Assembly (NCBI RefSeq): GCF_017303275.1
Contig: NZ_JAFKOJ010000018.1
Span: forward strand, 1-53,838
Direction of reading: 5' to 3'
DNA from: Bacillus sp. NTK034
GTDB lineage: Bacteria; Bacillota; Bacilli; Bacillales; Cytobacillaceae
DNA: 53,838 bases
The translations under genes and the position numbers were made by a program. The notes under the pieces were generated by a model. It searched no databases. It saw nothing but the letters and a program-made list of their open reading frames with translations, and was not told where the DNA came from. Of the stretch, positions 51,378 to 53,838 are shown piece by piece (the first letter of the stretch is position 1; each line of letters starts with the position of its first letter).

Positions 51378-53435
51378 ATGTTTAAGAAAATATTTGGCGT
51401 CCTGCAAAAAGTCGGAAAAGCCTTAATGCTTCCAGTAGCATTACTGCCGGCAGCGGGTATACTGCTCGCTATCGGGGCGGCTTTGCAAAATCCGGCACTG
51501 CTTGAGCTGGCTCCATTCCTGGATAACAGCGGAGTTGAAATCGTTGCTCAGGTTATGCAAAAAGCAGGAGATATCGTCTTTGCCAACCTGCCTGTTCTAT
51601 TTGCAGTTGGTGTAGCTGTTGGTTTGGCAGGCGGTGAAGGTGTAGCCGCACTTGCTGCCATCATCGGCTATCTAATTATGAATGTGACAATGGGAACGGC
51701 TGCAGGAATTACTGCAGAGGATGTAAATGGGCTTAATTATGCGAACATCTTAGGAATCCCAACTCTGCAGACAGGTGTATTCGGCGGTATCATTGTTGGT
51801 ATTATCGCTGCTGCATTATATAACAAGTTTTTTGAAATCGAACTTCCATCCTATTTGGGATTCTTTGCCGGAAAGCGTTTTGTTCCAATTATTACGGCTG
51901 CAACATCTGTAGTACTTGGTTTGCTGATGCTGGTTATCTGGCCGCCAATCCAGGAAGGGTTAAATGCTTTCTCTCAAAACATGGTTCATGCGAACTTGAC
52001 TCTATCCGCGTTTATTTTTGGATTAATTGAACGCTCATTGATTCCTTTTGGTCTTCATCACATTTTCTACTCTCCATTCTGGTATGAATTTGGACAGTAT
52101 GTAACGAATGCAGGGGAAACGGTTCGCGGTGATCAGCGTATTTTCATGGCTCAAATCAGTGACAATGTACAAAACCTTACTGCAGGTACATTTATGACTG
52201 GTAAATTCCCGTTCATGATGTTTGGTCTTCCTGCAGCTGCATTAGCAATTTATCATGAAGCACGCCCCGAAAAGAAAGTAGTAGTCGGAGGCCTTATGGC
52301 ATCTGCTGCGTTAACTTCTTTCTTAACAGGTATTACAGAGCCGCTGGAGTTCTCATTCTTATTCGTGGCTCCTATCCTGTTTGCGGTTCACGCAGTGTTT
52401 GCAGGTCTGTCATTCATGACCATGCATCTCCTGGATGTGAAAATAGGCATGACTTTCTCAGGCGGTTTGATTGACTATATTTTATTCGGTTTAATCAACC
52501 CTCAGACAAATGCCTGGATTGTCATTCCGGTTGGATTAGTATTTGCTGTAATCTATTACTTTGGCTTCCGATTTGCCATCCGCAAATTTAATTTAATGAC
52601 CCCAGGCCGTGAAGAAGTAGAAGATGAAGAAACAGCTTCTTCAGGTAAAGGCGGAGATCTTCCATATGAAGTTCTTGATGCTATGGGCGGACAAGAAAAC
52701 ATCGCTCATCTTGATGCATGTATTACTCGTCTTCGTGTATCGGTAAACGATATTAAAAATGTAGATAAAGAACGATTGAAGAAACTTGGTGCATCTGGAG
52801 TACTGGAAGTAGGAAACAACATCCAGGCTATCTTTGGCCCGAGATCTGAAACAATCAAAGGTCAAATGAAAGATATCATGAGCGGCAAAAGACCGCGCAC
52901 GGTTGAAAAAGCGCCAGAAGGCGGGGTTGAACAGCAAATTGAAGAAGTAAATCCTGAAGCTCTTCAGACAGAGCACAAGGAAGATCTTTTCATTTCACCG
53001 ATCAAAGGAGAAATCAAACCAATCACAGAAGTACCTGATGCTGTATTCTCGGGTAAAATGATGGGCGATGGTTTTGCGATTGTACCTGCAGAAGGAACTG
53101 TTGTATCACCGGTGGATGGGAAAATCGTTAACATGTTCCCGACAAAGCATGCAATCGGCATCCTTTCAGATTCAGGCCGAGAAATCCTTATCCATGTAGG
53201 TATTGATACAGTAAACCTGAAAGGACAGGGATTTGAAGCATTAGTTGCTGAAAATGACCGTGTAGAAGCAGGGCAGCCATTGTTGAAAGTGGATCTTAAT
53301 TATATCGAGAAAAATGCAACTTCTATCATCACGCCAATCGTATTCACAAACCTTCAACAGGGTGAAGGGATCAAGATTAATAAGCCAGGCGCTGTTGACC
53401 TTAAAGAAAAAGATATCATTGTCATCTCCAAATAG
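51378..53435 (+). CDS. ptsG: Glucose-specific PTS enzyme IICBA
   Basis: 685-aa PTS permease that imports and phosphorylates glucose. The EIIC membrane domain covers residues 1 to about 410 (LPAAGILLAIGAAL; substrate region TGITEPLEFSFLFVAP). EIIB with the phosphocysteine motif HLDACITRLRVSV lies at about 450-465. EIIA at the C-terminus has ILIHVGIDTVNLKGQGF with the phosphohistidine. Domain order C-B-A and length match B. subtilis PtsG. GGGGG precedes the ATG. Regulated by GlcT through the RAT/terminator leader. Confidence 0.95.
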   Translation: MFKKIFGVLQKVGKALMLPVALLPAAGILLAIGAALQNPALLELAPFLDNSGVEIVAQVMQKAGDIVFANLPVLFAVGVAVGLAGGEGVAALAAIIGYLIMNVTMGTAAGITAEDVNGLNYANILGIPTLQTGVFGGIIVGIIAAALYNKFFEIELPSYLGFFAGKRFVPIITAATSVVLGLLMLVIWPPIQEGLNAFSQNMVHANLTLSAFIFGLIERSLIPFGLHHIFYSPFWYEFGQYVTNAGETVRGDQRIFMAQISDNVQNLTAGTFMTGKFPFMMFGLPAAALAIYHEARPEKKVVVGGLMASAALTSFLTGITEPLEFSFLFVAPILFAVHAVFAGLSFMTMHLLDVKIGMTFSGGLIDYILFGLINPQTNAWIVIPVGLVFAVIYYFGFRFAIRKFNLMTPGREEVEDEETASSGKGGDLPYEVLDAMGGQENIAHLDACITRLRVSVNDIKNVDKERLKKLGASGVLEVGNNIQAIFGPRSETIKGQMKDIMSGKRPRTVEKAPEGGVEQQIEEVNPEALQTEHKEDLFISPIKGEIKPITEVPDAVFSGKMMGDGFAIVPAEGTVVSPVDGKIVNMFPTKHAIGILSDSGREILIHVGIDTVNLKGQGFEALVAENDRVEAGQPLLKVDLNYIEKNATSIITPIVFTNLQQGEGIKINKPGAVDLKEKDIIVISK

Positions 53436-53450
53436 TAATATATAATATAG

Positions 53451-53487
53451 AAGAAACCAGCTGTATTTTAAGCAGCTGGTTTCTTTT
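53451..53487 (+). terminator. Terminator of ptsG
   Basis: AAGAAACCAGCTG (53451-53463) pairs perfectly with CAGCTGGTTTCTT (53473-53485), then TT. Confidence 0.92.
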
Positions 53488-53534
53488 GATTTAAATGCAT
53501 AATAAAATCTTTTTTGTTTTTTTTGAATAACTTG

Positions 53535-53563
53535 TTGACCTTCTGGGCAATAGGTGATATTAT
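53535..53563 (+). promoter_or_regulatory. rrn promoter P1
   Basis: TTGACC (53535-53540), 17-bp spacer, TATTAT (53558-53563). Confidence 0.88.
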
Positions 53564-53616
53564 AGAAAAACAGTCGCTTGAGACGTTAACAAGATTTTAA
53601 AGTTTTAAAAAAGTTG

Positions 53617-53645
53617 TTGACGAAGTGATTGAGAAATGATATATT
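53617..53645 (+). promoter_or_regulatory. rrn promoter P2
   Basis: TTGACG (53617-53622), 17-bp spacer, TATATT (53640-53645). Tandem promoters of this kind are usual for Bacillus rRNA operons. The leader that follows contains CTTTGAAAACTGAAC, a boxA-like element. Confidence 0.88.
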
Positions 53646-53758
53646 AATAAAGTCGCTTCTGAGCGGCGCATTGATCTTTGAAAACTGAACGAACAAAAAC
53701 GTCAACGTTAATTCTTTAGTCTTTTTTTGAAAAGACAATTTATGAGCTTAATCAACTC

Positions 53759-53838
53759 TTATATGGAGAGTTTGATCCTGGCTCAGGACGAACGCTGGCG
53801 GCGTGCCTAATACATGCAAGTCGAGCGGACAGATGGGA
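53759..53838 (+). rRNA. rrs: 16S ribosomal RNA, 5' end (partial)
   Basis: GGAGAGTTTGATCCTGGCTC begins at 53765 and is followed by the conserved ACGAACGCTGGCGGCGTGCC. The first 80 bases are present; the gene runs off the window. The mature 5' end is placed by alignment to the B. subtilis start. The first variable region (GAGCGGACAGATGGGA) is of Bacillaceae type. Confidence 0.97.

Noticed and set aside
1..53838. CRISPR array
   Set aside because: No regularly spaced direct repeats with unique spacers were seen on reading the window.

Overview
The window is a chromosomal segment of a low-GC Gram-positive, spore-forming type of bacterium (Bacillaceae). Evidence: B. subtilis-like gene order (tsaE-tsaB-rimI-tsaD-ydiF-moaC-rex-ydiK-ydiL-groES-groEL and yeaC-yeaD-yebA-guaA-pbuG), a perfect CIRCE operator, strong AGGAGG-type ribosome binding sites, many TTG/GTG starts, guanine riboswitches, a GlcT-type antitermination leader and a Bacillus-type 16S rRNA start. 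Genus cannot be fixed from the 80 bases of 16S present; a Cytobacillus/Bacillus sensu lato relative is plausible. The window is bounded by stable-RNA genes: a tRNA-Asp at the left edge and the start of an rRNA operon at the right edge.

Layout. 1-9.9 kb is core genome: t6A tRNA modification genes, a dense DnaA-box cluster between tsaD and ydiF, an ABC-F ATPase, moaC, the redox repressor rex, two membrane proteins and the groESL chaperonin operon. 9.9-42 kb is an accessory block inserted, relative to B. subtilis, between groEL and yeaC. It holds a DUF4317 protein; ywqH/ywqI-like LXG partner genes; an LXG nuclease toxin with its YezG-type immunity gene; a decayed second LXG toxin cassette with an intact SUKH immunity gene; a fused compatible-solute/ergothioneine-type ABC transporter; a secreted M14 peptidase; a DUF421 membrane protein; an orphan lipoprotein; a complete type VII secretion (T7SS) operon (esxA, yukD, essB, essC, esaA, essA); and directly after it a yfjABCD-like set comprising a WXG100-like protein, a glycine-zipper protein and three tandem copies of one small membrane protein. 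Two further membrane proteins, a transglutaminase-like lipoprotein and a secreted alpha/beta hydrolase close the block. 42-53.8 kb is core again: yeaC-yeaD-yebA, guaA and pbuG each behind a guanine riboswitch, glcT-ptsG, and the rrn promoters.

How it fits together. The T7SS operon encodes the export machine. The LXG nuclease and the glycine-zipper protein are its most likely toxic cargo, and the YezG, SUKH and triplicated membrane proteins are the likely immunity functions. A nearly identical 22-bp motif upstream of esxA and of the LXG gene suggests shared control. The best candidate for an undescribed system is the yfjABCD-like block, which resembles in architecture (not demonstrated homology) the S. 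aureus TspA membrane-depolarising toxin with its multicopy TsaI immunity proteins. All statements rest on reading the sequence and on memory of families; no database search was run.
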